A stretch of DNA of 64,000 nucleotides. It comes from Oscheius onirici. Its lineage: Eukaryota > Nematoda > Chromadorea > Rhabditida > Rhabditidae. Below the pieces are notes generated by a model. The model was not told the origin of the DNA. It saw only the letters and a list, made by a program, of their open reading frames with translations, and did not search any database. Position 1 is the stretch's first letter. Every line of letters starts with the position of its first letter. A program made the translations under genes and the position numbers. The stretch covers positions 10,118,398 to 10,182,397 of the forward strand of contig OW051469.1 of assembly GCA_932521025.1 (NCBI GenBank), read 5' to 3'. Positions 1 to 12,000 of this stretch are shown here, piece after piece.

Positions 1-1147
1 GCTTGCTATTTTGATTTCAAAGGAAGGAGGGGTCTACCGAGTGAGTTTTTTTTGCTAGAACTGTAGAACCTCTTGTTTTAAAGAACATAACTTGGGGATA
101 TACGGAGCAGTGAGATTCAGATTGGCCAAAAAATTATTATGTTGTGATAAAAAAAACTGATCAGGCTCGACTTACCCGAAGATTGTTTTCTTTCTCAAAA
201 AGGACAGTAATCCAAAAACTTTTCGCTTTGAGACCTGTTGATCTAATGAAACATTTGATACTCAGTCGTGCAGCTAAATTCAAAATTTAGTGGCAGTGCC
301 TGTTTGTTTTTAATCGAAGAATATTACACCTAAATTCTAGAATCTTCTCGTCTACACGAAAAGTCTGTCTGGCTGCCTCGAGAGTGTCAGATCCGTCAAG
401 TCGTCGCTGCAGCTCTGCCCCAGGAGAACAAGTCTGACGATGAGCCTTCGACCGCCGTCCAGATTGGCGATCTCCAGCAGGAGGCCGCCACTCAGCATTC
501 CCGCTTTGAAGGAGTCTCTTCCCATTTGGATGTCCAGGAAAAGCACAACAGAATCATCGAGGCCATATATCAGGCTTCTGGACGAGATATTCCCGATGAG
601 TACAAGTCGAAAATGGGACCTGTTGATGTCAAGTTGGGTCAAAAGGAGCTAGACAGTGGGTGATTACCGTATTTTTTAAAGAAAAGCATTTTAGAAATGG
701 CTCATCCTTTTGAGGCTATCATGGAAGAGAATGATGAGGATCTTTTCGAGAGAACTCAAAGGTCAGAGAAGACGAAAAAGAGAAAAAAAGGAAACATCGA
801 AAGAGGAGGAGGCTGCAGAGGAAATCAAGCCGACTGATACTGTTCTTACTGTAAAGGTAAACTTTTTCCCTGATTCTCTGTCACTCAGTCTCTCAGACGG
901 GGGATTTAAACAATTTTTTCAGATCGGTGACGCCACCGCAACTGCCATCATTGAGGTCAAGAAGAGTGATGAGAAGGATAAGAAAGTGGAAAAGGAGAAG
1001 GAGGAAAAGAAGAAGGCTCTCGACGATGAGGACAAGAAACCTGAAGTGAAGAAGAAAAGTCCTGACAGAACGACGGAGATAAAAAAAGACGAGACAGAGA
1101 CGACGGAAAAGTCCGACAAGGTTGATGAAAAGAGCGAAAAGAAGTAG
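1..1147 (+). CDS. Unidentified protein, 3' end of gene (5' partial, apparent frameshift)
   Basis: I do not recognise this protein. A short open exon lies at about 2-41, ending before a GTGAGT donor. A second exon at about 341-646 (reading VWLPRECQIRQVV and later IIEAIYQASGRDIPDEY) ends at a GTGGGT donor. The exon from 697 reads MAHPFEAIMEENDEDLFERT and then runs into a 7-A homopolymer at 783-789. The downstream exon, in a different frame, reads EEEAAEEIKPTDTVLTVK, and after an intron ending near 921 continues IGDATATAIIEV into a tail made almost entirely of K, E and D, with the stop at 1145-1147. Only a one-base change in the A run joins the two frames, so either the assembly or the gene carries an indel. 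The tail suggests a nuclear or cytosolic charged C-terminus; no domain is assignable. Confidence 0.55.
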
Positions 1148-1229
1148 AGATACGCATGATGATAAAGTATTTGTGCTGAACTTAATGGAAAAATTTATTA
1201 ATGAGTAGATGCTCCAAATTTACAAAAAC

Positions 1230-2371
1230 TTAGACACCTCGAGCCTCGTTGATGGTGACAGTATCCACCTCGACGTCTCCGTCAATTTCGACAGTCTTGA
1301 CGTCGCTGGGAGCTCCTCTGTGAGCGAAGGTGGCGAAACGCTTTCCGTTGAAGAAGATCTGGTAGCTGAATTCTTCGTTGACGATGGTCAAGTCGAAGAC
1401 TTCTCCCTTGGAGATAGGCATCTTGCCCTCGCGTTCTTCAGCTCCCCAAATGTTGTCCTTCATGGCATTGCGGACGATGGCTCCTTCTCCGTAGCGGATA
1501 GAGACCTGAATCAGAGTCATGGTCACTGTTAGTATTCTCACCTGAAGAGCATATTCCTTATTCTCACGGTACAGATTGACATTGACACGCTTTCCATTCG
1601 GCAGAGCAGAAATGTCGAGTCTTTTTCCGGGAGTCAGTTCAGCGATTGCCATGTACGGGGTGGGGTAGTTACGACCTCCATAGTGGAAGAGACAAAGCTT
1701 GGAGAGATCTCCCTTGATTGAAACATGATCAATTCCGTCCAGAGGCTGGCGCTGCTCAAAAGTTCCAATCTCAACACGGTTGGCGAAGACCCAAAGTGAG
1801 ATATTAGATTGTAAAGAATCCCCCATACCTTGAACTGGTTCTCGAGAATCTTTACACGAAGATCAAACTCCTGGCCGGCCTTGAAGGGATTAGAGATGCG
1901 CTGCTCATTCTCGGACCAATTGCCGTTCTGGAAGGTGTTGTAGACGAACTTTCCGGAGAAGATTCCCTCATCGAAGCGGATGGAGAAGTGGAGAGGCAGA
2001 TCAGCGTCCTTATCGCCTCCCTTGTGGAAGTTGAAGTCGACACTGGAAAATTGTCAGTCCCTCTATCTTTCTGTCCTACCGATGGGGCTTGTCACTGAGA
2101 GTTCCGACAGCATGAATCGTCTGTCCGACGGCGAAGGGATCACTGACACGGGTCTTGAAGGGAAGTTTCTGAAAGTTTATTTATCCTGGAGTCAAGAAAA
2201 ATTCCCACGTAGTCAGTCTCTCCAATGTACTTCTTGTAGTTGACCTCCTTCGGCAGGTTCGGGTTTTCCTCAGCCGCTTGCTGATCGTCGGCCCAGCAGA
2301 GCCCGATCAAGAGAAGTGGTAATAAGACTAAAAAATTAAAATTTAAAAAAAATCCAAAACTCACATCGCAT
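1230..2371 (-). CDS. Secreted tandem-repeat galectin
   Basis: A beta-galactoside-binding lectin with two carbohydrate-recognition domains. The first exon is only 7 bases (2371-2365); spliced to the next it gives MRFLLPLLLIGLCWA, a clear signal peptide. CRD1 contains VDFNFH, then HFSIRF in place of the usual HFNPRF, VYNTFQNGNW and WSENEQR. CRD2 has VSIRYGEG and IWGAEER. Both domains keep the W-x-x-E-x-R element that stacks on galactose, but the H-N-P-R strand is altered, so sugar affinity may differ from the norm. The order and length match nematode tandem-repeat galectins. Introns are 36-45 bp. The intron at 1791-1828 ends in GG rather than AG. The gene is divergent from the FAR-like gene at 3092. 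A secreted galectin would act at the cell surface or cuticle. Confidence 0.85.
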
Positions 2372-3091
2372 TACGAGAGCCGAAGCGTTAAAGCTGGAGA
2401 GGGGGCGGATCGCAACTGCTATGGAGCCTGAATTTATCGCCTGCAGGGGTCATTTATCAACTGAGAGAAAGACACAAACACGCAAACACACACCAGAGAC
2501 TTTTGGCTGTGATTTGGCTTAAAATTGATGTCTTGGGTGTTTTCCAGATGGGATTGATTCACTGGGCCTATATTTATAACCGTTGTTTGAATAGGGTGGG
2601 ATCAGAAGTAACAAACAGTGCAGGGGCACTTGCTGATTTGTTGGACCCTGAGGGGACAACTGTTCTCCTTGACAAGTGTGCCAGCACAACAAGAGTGGCA
2701 AACATGTTCGAAGAGAAAATATAGTGTGGGAGAGTCAAAGGACAGAGGGACATAGGGACAGAGGGACAAATAGTCAAAGAGTCAGAGAGTCAGAGAGTCA
2801 GAGTGACAGGGACAGACAGAGTGACAGAATGACAGAGAGACAGAGGGACAGAGGGACAGAGTTAGATGAACAGAGTCTGTTTATTTTCCTCTTCAGTCGA
2901 TTATAATTGGCGATTGCTCCATTATGATCTTTTTCTGTTTTTCACCCCCTTGTAAACACTCATCGAGAGCGGGAGCGGGAATTGCCAACCGCGAACGCCC
3001 CTTTCGTGTCAACCGGTCGAATTATGATGGGTGTATTTAAGCCAATTGAAAATCATTTCATTACCTACCGCAACCCTCGACTATCGCCGAA
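2372..3091. other. Intergenic region between galectin and FAR-like gene
   Basis: This shared 5' region of two divergent genes holds no convincing gene; the open frames at 2503-2724 and around 2700 have no family resemblance. It contains the GACAGAG tract listed separately and a TATA-like GTATTTAAG at about 3032-3041, some 55 bases before the FAR-like start. Confidence 0.6.
2735..2865. repeat. Degenerate GACAGAG simple repeat
   Basis: About 130 bp are built from imperfect copies of GACAGAGG, GTCAGA and GACAGA, lying upstream of the FAR-like gene. The same low-complexity motif recurs in many introns of this window, on either strand (GACTCTGTCTCTCTGTC), and seems to be a general feature of this genome. 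Confidence 0.85.
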
Positions 3092-3836
3092 ATGAGCCGC
3101 TCCTGTGCCGATCTTCCTCCTGACGTTAAAGGTAAGGCTACTTTTTTCCAGTCTTCTTTTGACAGGCATTGTAAAGAATTGATGAATCGGCAGACTATCA
3201 CATGGTTTAGGTCATGAGAAAAAAAGTAGTCGGCCAGGAAATGAATGGCAGTAGAAAAAAATATATATACAGAGCCCGAGATTTTTTCCGATCAAAATTC
3301 TTCACAACATGCAATTTGTCTGTCTGTAACAAAAACTAATCGCCGAACCTCTCTCTTTTGATACATGAGGTCGCTAACCAAAAAACGCCGTCCTAACAGG
3401 ATTACAATCGGTAATTTTCAGCCCTCTTCCCAAAGGAAAATCTCGACTTTGCTGCCGGAATAACCTGCAACGAGGCGGCCGTCTTGAAGGACGTCTTCTC
3501 CGAGCATGACTGCTTCGACGAAGTTGGGGAGATGATCGACGCTGTCAAGGCAAAAGACTCGGAGTTGGGTGCCAAGATGAAGGCAGTTCTTGAGAAGAAC
3601 TGTTCCAGACTTCAGGGACTGAGTCCGGCCGCTGTAGAGCACAGCAAGAAGGTCATTGGGTACGTGACTCACGTCCAGTGTGGTCTGACTCTTGGAAAGG
3701 ACTTTTGTCCTAAAAAGGCTGAGCAGCTCAAGAAGGAATTTGAGGTAAGAATAGACTGAGAGACAGAATCTTTCAGGCTCTTCCCGAGAACGACCGCGAG
3801 GCTCTCAAGAAGAACAACCCCGATATGACTTTCTAA
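3092..3836 (+). CDS. Probable FAR-like fatty-acid/retinol-binding protein
   Basis: A three-exon, all-helical protein of about 130 residues. The first exon encodes MSRSCADLPPDV; the main exon (about 3421-3744) includes AVKAKDSELGAKMKAVLEK and LSPAAVEHSKKVI; the last exon ends with NNPDMTF. The KAK-S/D-EL-AKM pattern followed by L-S/G-P-A-A resembles the core of nematode FAR proteins, which carry fatty acids and retinol. Two features are unusual for that family: no signal peptide is visible, and six cysteines are spread along the chain. It could instead be another small helical nematode family. A TATA-like element precedes it. The FAR assignment is an inference from pattern, not from a diagnostic motif. 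Confidence 0.5.
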
Positions 3837-3900
3837 TCACCAAGCGAGCAGTTATTCTTATAAACTTTAAAAAAAAAATTAGTCTCTTTCATCATCTTTT

Positions 3901-6900
3901 TTATTTCTTCTCCAGCGGAGTGTATGTGACTTGAATAGAATTTCCCATAAAGGTCCCGACACGATCGAAAGTTTTCGGCGGGATCCAGACACCCGAAGGT
4001 CCACTGTACACGAATGGCAGATGCAGAATGTAGTACCTAGATTTTTTAGAATCTTCAAAAACTGTACTCACTTTGCCCAAGCCAATTTCAGAGGTCCTTC
4101 CCCAGAATAGTAGAATCCTTCCTGTCCGGGTATCGCAATTTTTGGCTCCACTGTCACCGAGACAGGAGATTTTGGCGTGACGATGTGAATTTTCATGAGT
4201 TGAGCCACCTGGTTGGGCTGCTTGCGACAGGTACACTGGCGACGGAGAGGCAAGTCAACGGACATGATATTGGTGCCGGCGTCTTTACAGGCCTGCTCGC
4301 GGACTGTTTGTCCCTGAAGATGACTTTTTTTTTAATTCGGATAAAAAATTACCTTGGGAAGAAGAAGGGGCTCTCCTTGAGCATCTACGAAGAAACGATG
4401 ACCACGGGGACATTCGTAGTCGAAGCCGACGAAGAGTTTCACCTGAAAGTTTTTTATTGGACAAGAAAGATCTGCTACCACTCAGGGAAGATAATTTGAA
4501 TTTGGCTGCGTATCTTGGCTGAGTATCAATCATTTTTGTGCTCTGAGGCGAAGCAATTGGGCATCGGAGCCATTCAATCAGAAACCTTCAGTGAAAGCGA
4601 GTCGAGACCCAATTCCAGCAACTTTTAGTCAAAAACTTGACTTGTCTTGTCAACTCGACAAGTCAGTTCGCTTCCTCAGTCTCCAGCAAGCTACCACGAA
4701 GGAACGTTGTCTGCTCTCCACTCTCAGGTCAGGTATTTCTACTTTTTTTTGTTCATTTTGGTAGTTCTGCTCGTGTTAATTTTCAGAGTTTCACTGGAAC
4801 TGGCAGAGGATTCGTTGGGAAAGATTCTAGAAGAAATCAGTGAACGTTGTGTCTCTGTCTCCGTCCCTCTTCTCTCTATTCTTTATTTTCCAGGTTCTAC
4901 TCTCGGGACACTTTGGATCTAATGGAGGATGTGTGTCTACTAAAGAATGACTAAAGAATACAGCAATGAGACTCAGATGCTTGCGAAAAGTCGGATGTTG
5001 TGAAAAAATGCATGTCAGGAGAGAAAAAGGTGCCTTACTAGACGGCTCATGCCCAATTTTTGCTGGAAACTTTGAACTTGAAAACAATTGTCTTCGGCCT
5101 TCACCGACGTTTCGTTTTTCAGGTCTCGGCTGGCAAACAGCTCCGAATGGAATGTGTGTGGAGGAAGAGACAGAGACGGAGAGCCATGCAAGATCGGCAT
5201 TGTGAAAGGTTTTGAAAAGTGTTTTGGAAGACGGGTCATGCCCAATTTTTCAGAGAAACCTAGTGTTTTATAATAGTAAGCTAAACGTCTGTCTCGTCTA
5301 TTATAAATTTTCCAGATAGCAACTACTGTCAGGAGAGAAAAAAAGGTGAAAAGACTGGAGGAAATGTTCTGGTCAAAATTGATGATAAGGACTTGAACTT
5401 TTCACGGAGCTCTAGATCAGACTGCCAGAGAAATAATGTATCTGAACGAGACTGAGGAACTGATGTGTGAAAAGAATCGAAAATGTGCTTTGGGAGAAGG
5501 GTCATGCCCAATTTTTGTTGGAAACACTGAACTTATCTAATTTCTAAAAGTTTGTCTTCGGCCTTCACTGACGTTTCATTTTTCAGGTCTCGGCTGTCGG
5601 ACCGCTCCGAATGGAATGCAGATCTCGGCTCAGAATGTCATGAAGAATGTGTGTCGAGAAAGAGAGCCAATGATATCCAAGATCGGCATTGTGAAAAGTT
5701 GCAAACAAGACGGGTCACGATCTATTTTTCCTTGAAATCTAGTGTTTTGGTAAGCTAAACCTCCATCTCGTCTAATATCATTTTTTCAGATAGCAACTAC
5801 TGTCAGGAGAGAGAAAAGACTCGAGGAAATGCTCTGGTCAAAATTGATGATTGTACTGGATGGAAAAAACGACTGCTGTGAAATGCTACAGACAAATCTG
5901 GAGCGTAAGTTCTTAGATCAGACTGCCAGAGAAAGAATGTACCGGAACGATACTGAGGAACTGAATCGAAAATGTGCTTTGGGAGACGGGTCATGCCCAA
6001 ATTTTCCACGAATTTTCACTCATCTTTTCTGTATCCAGTCCTGGTCTCCTAGACGGCCTGTACTTTGTGTACATTCCCACTCCTTCCATGGCATTGACGA
6101 ATTCGAGATCAGTTTCCCACTTCTCTCGATCAACCATCAGGGGAATATCAACGGGAAGGAGAAATTCACTGGAGATCTTAAAGTTGGGCTGGTCTCGGAG
6201 TCCGAGAGCGTGGCTGAAGAAGAACTGTGAGAGAGATTGAGAGACCTACCTGTACAGACTACCCGGACCGATGCAGGTGAGACTGAAGCTGGGGAAGACT
6301 GGCAAGATTCCAGGTGCTAAAGAATGGGGCACACCTTCAGTGTGAGCGATCTGAACACATTTTTCTATACAAAAATCAATGAATTACATTCTTCGCCACG
6401 AGATCCCGGCACTTTTTTATAAACTCCCAAGCTGCAGACTGTCTCAGTCCTCTGCTTTCGACTTTGGCAATCTCTTTCCTCACATACGACCGCCTGGAGC
6501 CACCGTATTCTTCGCGACCTTCACTCTCATTTCCAGTAGATTCGCTCTGCTGATTTTAAAGGAATAGGGAGAAATAAGATACCTCCGAGCTGCTGGACAA
6601 GCTCTGTGACTCGCTCTCTTCACTAGACGACGGTATGAGATTTCTTCTGGAGGTGAAGGCGACTGGAGCTTCATCTCCAGGTCTTGGCCAGTTTTCGTCC
6701 GCGTGCCAGTTCTGAAAGTTTCTCTTTCTGTCTCCTGTCTCTTCACAAACCTCCTCAGTCTCGACTTCCGCCTCATAATCATCAACCACCGGAAAGTTAT
6801 GTCTTTCCAAATTCTTGCAGCAAGTGAATACCGTGTTCTGATGATAAAAATCATAGTTGGCTTCTTTGACACTGAAGGGGTCCTTTCTAATAGTCTGGGT

Positions 6901-8845
6901 CCGTCCACAGGCACATGTTGAGAGGTAAGTGATCCCACTTTTGTGCATTTCCCATTCTTTCTCCGCCACAGACTCATCTCCGACCGTTGAATGAACGGCT
7001 AGATGGCAATTAAATCCAGTGACGGACTGCTGTTCACAGCATTGAAGCCCTCCTTGCCAGAGATTGTCACATCGGGAGCGGAGTTCCGCCATGACAGTTT
7101 CCCGAGGTCCACCGGCCAGTACTCCGTCTAGATATCGGACTGCCGCTCCGAGCTAAAGACTTTTAAAGCAGGAAAATATGGGGACGTACCCTCTGATTAT
7201 GCTCAACTTTTGTGAAAGCGGCCCGGTTACTCTCCTTTCCGAAACACCAGCTGTACTGTTCGACGGATTCTTCGAGGGCTAGTTTGTTCAGACTGAAAAG
7301 GTCTGCTTGAATTTTGTACTTTTTTAATAGTAGTTTTCAACAAAATTCTAGTCCCTAGTCCAGTGAACTTACTCTTTAAAAAGATCCTGTTCCCGGCAGA
7401 CAATCTTCTCGATTATCTGCTCCGTCTTCATGGTTTCGTTGACTTGGAGCAGAATTTCGACTACTTCGATCAGTGCTTCCAGTGTCGGTAACTAAATAAA
7501 ATATTTGAGAAAATTAAAAAAAAGCTTACATTTTTCTCCTTATCCCTTCTGAGCGCAGCCACATTTTGTCCTACAAGCTTGGCGAAGGCTTCACTCCCAG
7601 CATCGTCTTCCCCATCAGACATGTCTTTGTCCATCACAAAGTCCAGTAGATCAGACATAATGTTCTCTGTGGCCTTGGACGGAAAGAGCAGACGCACATA
7701 TTTTAGTTTTTCAGGTAAAGATCCGAGGGAGTTTTCACTGGAATTGGAAAAAAAATTAAAAAAAAAAGTCTGGAGCTTACGTTCCAGATCCGATTAAGCG
7801 GCACTGTCTGAAGACGTTGTATATTTGGTTCTCAATGGATTCTTCAAGTTTTTCGACTATTTCTTTCTGGAAGATTCTGTGTGAGAGAGACAGAGAGAAA
7901 GAACTCACCCTCTTAACCAAACTCAACTCCGTTCGAATAACAGTTTTCTGGAAACCGAATAGAAACTGTGGAGTAGCCAGACGACCGCTTCGGAACACCT
8001 TCTGACTATTTTCAGAGGAAGCTTGACTTTTAACAAGTTTTTGGGCTCCTAATCTGAATAGCCTTTGAAACGAAAAAAATACTATAGACTGACCTAATCT
8101 TGTTGACATTTTTTAGTGTTCTGACGAGAGACATCTCAAGTCGAGGATAGGGCTCCATCACGATGATAAAATGAGAAATCAGTGTGGCAAAATGTAAAAG
8201 CTCATAGTATTTAGCCTCCAGTTGTCCCATTTTCTCGAAGAAGGTCTGAAAATTGAGGATTTTGAGAGGATTGAGGCTATGGTGAAATAATTGGCTGTGA
8301 ACTTCCGGTCCACTTTTCATGGCCACGTAGTAAGTTTATAGCTTCGACATGTTATGAAAAGTTGTAGATTTTGACAAGCTCTACAACTTTTTAGAACATT
8401 CCGAACTTCAAAAACTGGTTCTTCTTTCCAAAATCGAGCAATTCTTACCTTCCCCTCCTGAGCCAGTACCTCGTTCAGAGGGCCCACGTCGTTTGGACTG
8501 TCTATCAGGAGAAAGACAATGTTGTCGTTGGCAGAAAAGTACATATCGACCTAAATTTAAGGAATTTTAAAATATAAAAAAACGTACGTCTAGTTCTGAT
8601 TGACTAGTCGACGGGCTTGGAAAAACGTCAATCTTTAAGAAGTCGTTCAGTTCTTCGTACTTCATTCGGTTCGGGAAATCTTTTCCTATCTAAAAGTTGA
8701 CTTAAAATGGGAGAAAAACTTAAAGTCAAACCAGTGAAACGACGACAACTTCCCGACTAAAATAGCCCGTTAATTTTTCCTTGGCATACTTCATCCAGTC
8801 TGGAGCTGGAAGAGCTCCAATCCAGTGGCCGTTGGTCTCTCCCAT
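3901..8845 (-). CDS. smg-8: SMG8, nonsense-mediated mRNA decay factor
   Basis: SMG8 is a subunit of the SMG1-SMG8-SMG9 kinase complex that controls UPF1 phosphorylation in NMD. The N-terminal exons (8845 to about 8440) read MGETNGHWIGALPAPDW, then a G-domain-like segment with FLLIDSPND. Middle exons include GITYLSTCACGRTQ and ANYDFYHQNT (6556-7092). The C-terminal part has VKLFVGFDYECPRGHRFF, a hallmark of SMG8, then QVAQLMKIHIVTP and VWIPPKTFDRVGTF. The start ATG at 8843-8845 follows a TTGCAG acceptor by five bases, consistent with trans-splicing. One intron of about 1.4 kb (about 4583-6013) holds a duplicated gene-like segment in the opposite orientation, while most other introns are short. 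The gene is divergent from MTO1, about 200 bp away. Confidence 0.82.
4595..6010 (+). pseudogene. Duplicated gene-like segment in smg-8 intron (decayed copy plus tandem exon-like repeats)
   Basis: This part of the long smg-8 intron lies antisense to the host. Positions about 4605-4835 are almost identical to the reverse complement of about 10000-9770 in the MTO1 intron, including the reading frame [19 protein letters not shown] and its small intron. Here the second exon runs into TAG at 4829-4831, where the other copy continues, so this copy is broken. Further on, exon-like units recur: GGTCTCGGCTG at about 5122 and 5587, AGCAACTACTGTCAGGAGAG at about 5318 and 5793, and TCATGCCCAA at about 5047, 5237, 5505 and 5991. 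They encode short Cys-containing peptides interrupted by stops. I cannot name the parent gene. Confidence 0.6.
8350..8399. repeat. Short hairpin repeat (AGTTGTAG/CTACAACTTT family), copy 1
   Basis: A near-perfect inverted repeat in an smg-8 intron: AAAAGTTGTAGA on the left and TCTACAACTTTTTAGAACAT on the right, separated by about 10 bases. The same arms recur at 10475, 26012, 58629 and 59375, with a weaker version at 16874. Confidence 0.8.
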
Positions 8846-9048
8846 GTTGTCTGCAACTTTTCTTTAAGATTTAATCAAAAAGGGGGATAAAATAGCTTTA
8901 AAAAATGGATAAATACCGTGTCCGAAAAGAGTACGCAAGCAGTGTTTTGGCTGGCACGGAAACGATCTCTTCTTCACCCAAAAGCGGCTTCAAAAGTTCA
9001 ATCTTCAGCGCTTTTCAGTCCCAATCTCGTCTCTCTTTAGAGCAAAAA

Positions 9049-12000
9049 ATGCTCTCTCATGGCCGAAGGGCAATATTTCGACGATTCTCATCTGCTACTC
9101 AGACAGATTTTGACGTCGTGGTCATCGGTAAGACTTTTCTCAATTTTTAGCTCTACTCTTACATTTTATTTGAAGAAGATTTCGTCTGAAGTCCTTTTTC
9201 CATCCAGTTCAAGTCCGTATCATCAGTTTTGACCATAGCATTTCCTTGGCTTCTTCAGTCTTTTTTTTCTCTTAGGACAGTAGTTGGTATCTGGAAAATT
9301 GATATTAGACGAGACGGACGTTTAGCTTACTATTATAAAACACTAGGTTTCTCGAAAAAATTGGGCATGACCCGTCCCCCAAACCACTTTTTCAACTTTT
9401 CACAATGCCGATCATGTCATTCATTGGCTCTTTCTCGACACACGTTCTTCATGACATTCTGAGCCGAGACCTGAAAAATTAAAAAAAAAACGTCAGTGAA
9501 GGCCGAAGAGAAATGTTTTCAAGTTTAAAGTTTGCAGCAATAATTGGGCATGAGCCGTCTACTAAATTACCTTTTTTTCTCCTGACAGCCAGTTTTTCTC
9601 AACATCTGGCTTTCACAAGTATCTGCCGTATTCCTCAATCATTCCTTGATAGACACACATTCTCCATTAGATCCAAAATGCCCCGAGAGCAGACCTGAAA
9701 AATGAAGAATAGAGAGAAGAGGGACGGAGACAGAGACAGAGACATACAGTTCACTGATTTCCTGTAGACTGTAGAATCTTTCCCAATGAATCCTCTGCCA
9801 GTTCCAGTGAAACTCTGAAAATTAACACGAGCAGAACTACCAAAATGAACAAAAAAAAGTAGAAATACCTGACCTGAGAGTGGAGAGCAGACAACGTTCC
9901 TTCGTGGTAGCTTGCTGGAGACTGAGGAAGCGAACTGACTTGTCGAGTTGACAAGACAAGTCAAGTTTTTGACTAAAAGTTGTTGGAATTGGGTCTCGGC
10001 GCAAATTTCGCTTTCTGTGCGTTTCTTCACTGTCTCAACGTTCATTTTGTTGGGAACAACAAGTTTTGGGATGAGTATGACTGTTGGTCTTCCAGAAAGT
10101 TCGAAGGACTCAATTCAGTAGAAAAATGGACAGTCTCAAATTTGTCACAATAAAAGATTTCCAGATGAAAATAGTTGAAAAAGGCTCAATTGGTTGAAAA
10201 ATGGTACTTCTAGGCGGAGGTCATGCCGGCTGTGAAGGAGCCGCCGCTGCGGCTCGCTGTGGAGCCAGGACTCTGCTTCTGACTCACAACAAAAACACAA
10301 TTGGAGAGATGAGTTGCAATCCGAGCTTTGGCGGAATTGGAAAAGGCCATCTGATCAGAGAAGTCGACGCCCTAGACGGTCTCTGTGCCAGAATCTGTGA
10401 CAAGTCTGCCATCACGTATCAGGGTGAGTGTTTTGTCGTTTTTTTGATGCAAGATGAGATTTTCAAGCTTGACAATGTTTCACAAAGTTGTAGAGCTTGA
10501 TCTGATCTACAACTTTGCAGAACATCAAAAATCTCGAAAATGAGTTCTTCGATCATAAAAAGGGATTTTTAGCTCTGAACCGCGGACAAGGTCCAGCCGT
10601 TCTCGGCTTGCGGGCTCAGATTGATAGATCCATCTACAAGACGGAGATGCAGAAGGAAATTTTCTCCACGAAGAATCTGGAAGTTCTGGAAGCTAATGTT
10701 GAAGAACTTTTGACCTTTGAGCACAAGAATTCCTTGAAAATAAAAGGAGTACTGTTGTCGGACGGTAGAAGAATCAGGTAAATGATCTGAAGATTTTTTT
10801 AAACTAATTTTTCAGCTCAAAATGTGTCGTAATAACCACGGGAACTTTTCTGGGAGGAGAAATCTTTCTCGGAGTGAAGAGATGGAAAGCGGGAAGGATA
10901 GGAGAACAGAGCTCCTTCGGACTGTCCGATTCGTTCAAGAAGCTCGGATTTCGACTGGGGAGGCTGAGAACAGGAACTCCTCCCAGACTTCAGAAGGATA
11001 CGATAGACTTCTCGAAGTTTCAGCTCCATCCACCAGACTCTTCCCCTATCCCCTTCTCGTTCCTTACTGAGAAAGTGTGGCTAGATCCTAAAGATCAGGT
11101 GAGTTGAGAGTGTCCGCCTCTCTGCCCTGTCGCACCCGTAATCTGTCGCGCAGCGCTATCAACGACCCTCGTGAGTTTTGCATGTCAGGGCCCGCTCGTA
11201 GATCGGATGAGAGAAATTGTGGTCAACTTTTCCAAATAGAGTACAGCCGTGAAATCAAGCATGCGCGCTCGTGCCAGCTGAGGCCGGTCCGGTCCAATTT
11301 TTGAATGGCGGCGGGCTTACCGGACCGGCGCGGTCAAATTTGAAAAACGGACCGGTCCGGTCCACATGCTTGCGTGAAATTATTCCCTATCGTTTTTGAA
11401 AAAAATGTCATGGGGCCTGCGTATCGACAACTACCATAGTCAAATGTCGATACGCAGGCTGCATGTATTACGAGTTGGTGCGCAGCCAAATTCAAAATGG
11501 CGCCATCCGGAAATCCGGTATCCGAACATCCCTGGTCGGTCTCTCAATTTCTCTATGACTCTGTCTCTCAGATTCTCCTTAACCGTTTTCAGCTTCCAAC
11601 TTACATTGGAGAGACAAACGACCGTGTCTCAGAAATAGTCGAGGCAAATCTGAAGGAGAACGAGCACGTAACTAGTGAGACGACAGGACCACGCTACTGT
11701 CCTTCACTGGAATCTAAAGTCATCCGATTCAGACATCTAAAACATAGAGTAAGACAATAGATTCACAACAAAAACCGAATCTTTTTAGACTTTCCTGGAG
11801 CATGAAGGATTAGACTCTCCACTGATTTATCCTCAGGGAATGTCAATGACATTCAGTCCCGAAGTTCAGCTGGAAATCATGAGAGCAATTCCCGGAATGG
11901 AGAAAGTTGAAATTGTTCAGCCTGGCTATGGAGTTCAGTATGACTACGTGGATCCACAACAGCTGTATCCGACGCTGGAGACGAAAAAAGTGGATGGTTT

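Noticed and set aside
1209-1532. Plus-strand open frame of 107 codons over the galectin gene
   Set aside because: It is antisense to CRD2 of the galectin, which has clear family motifs.
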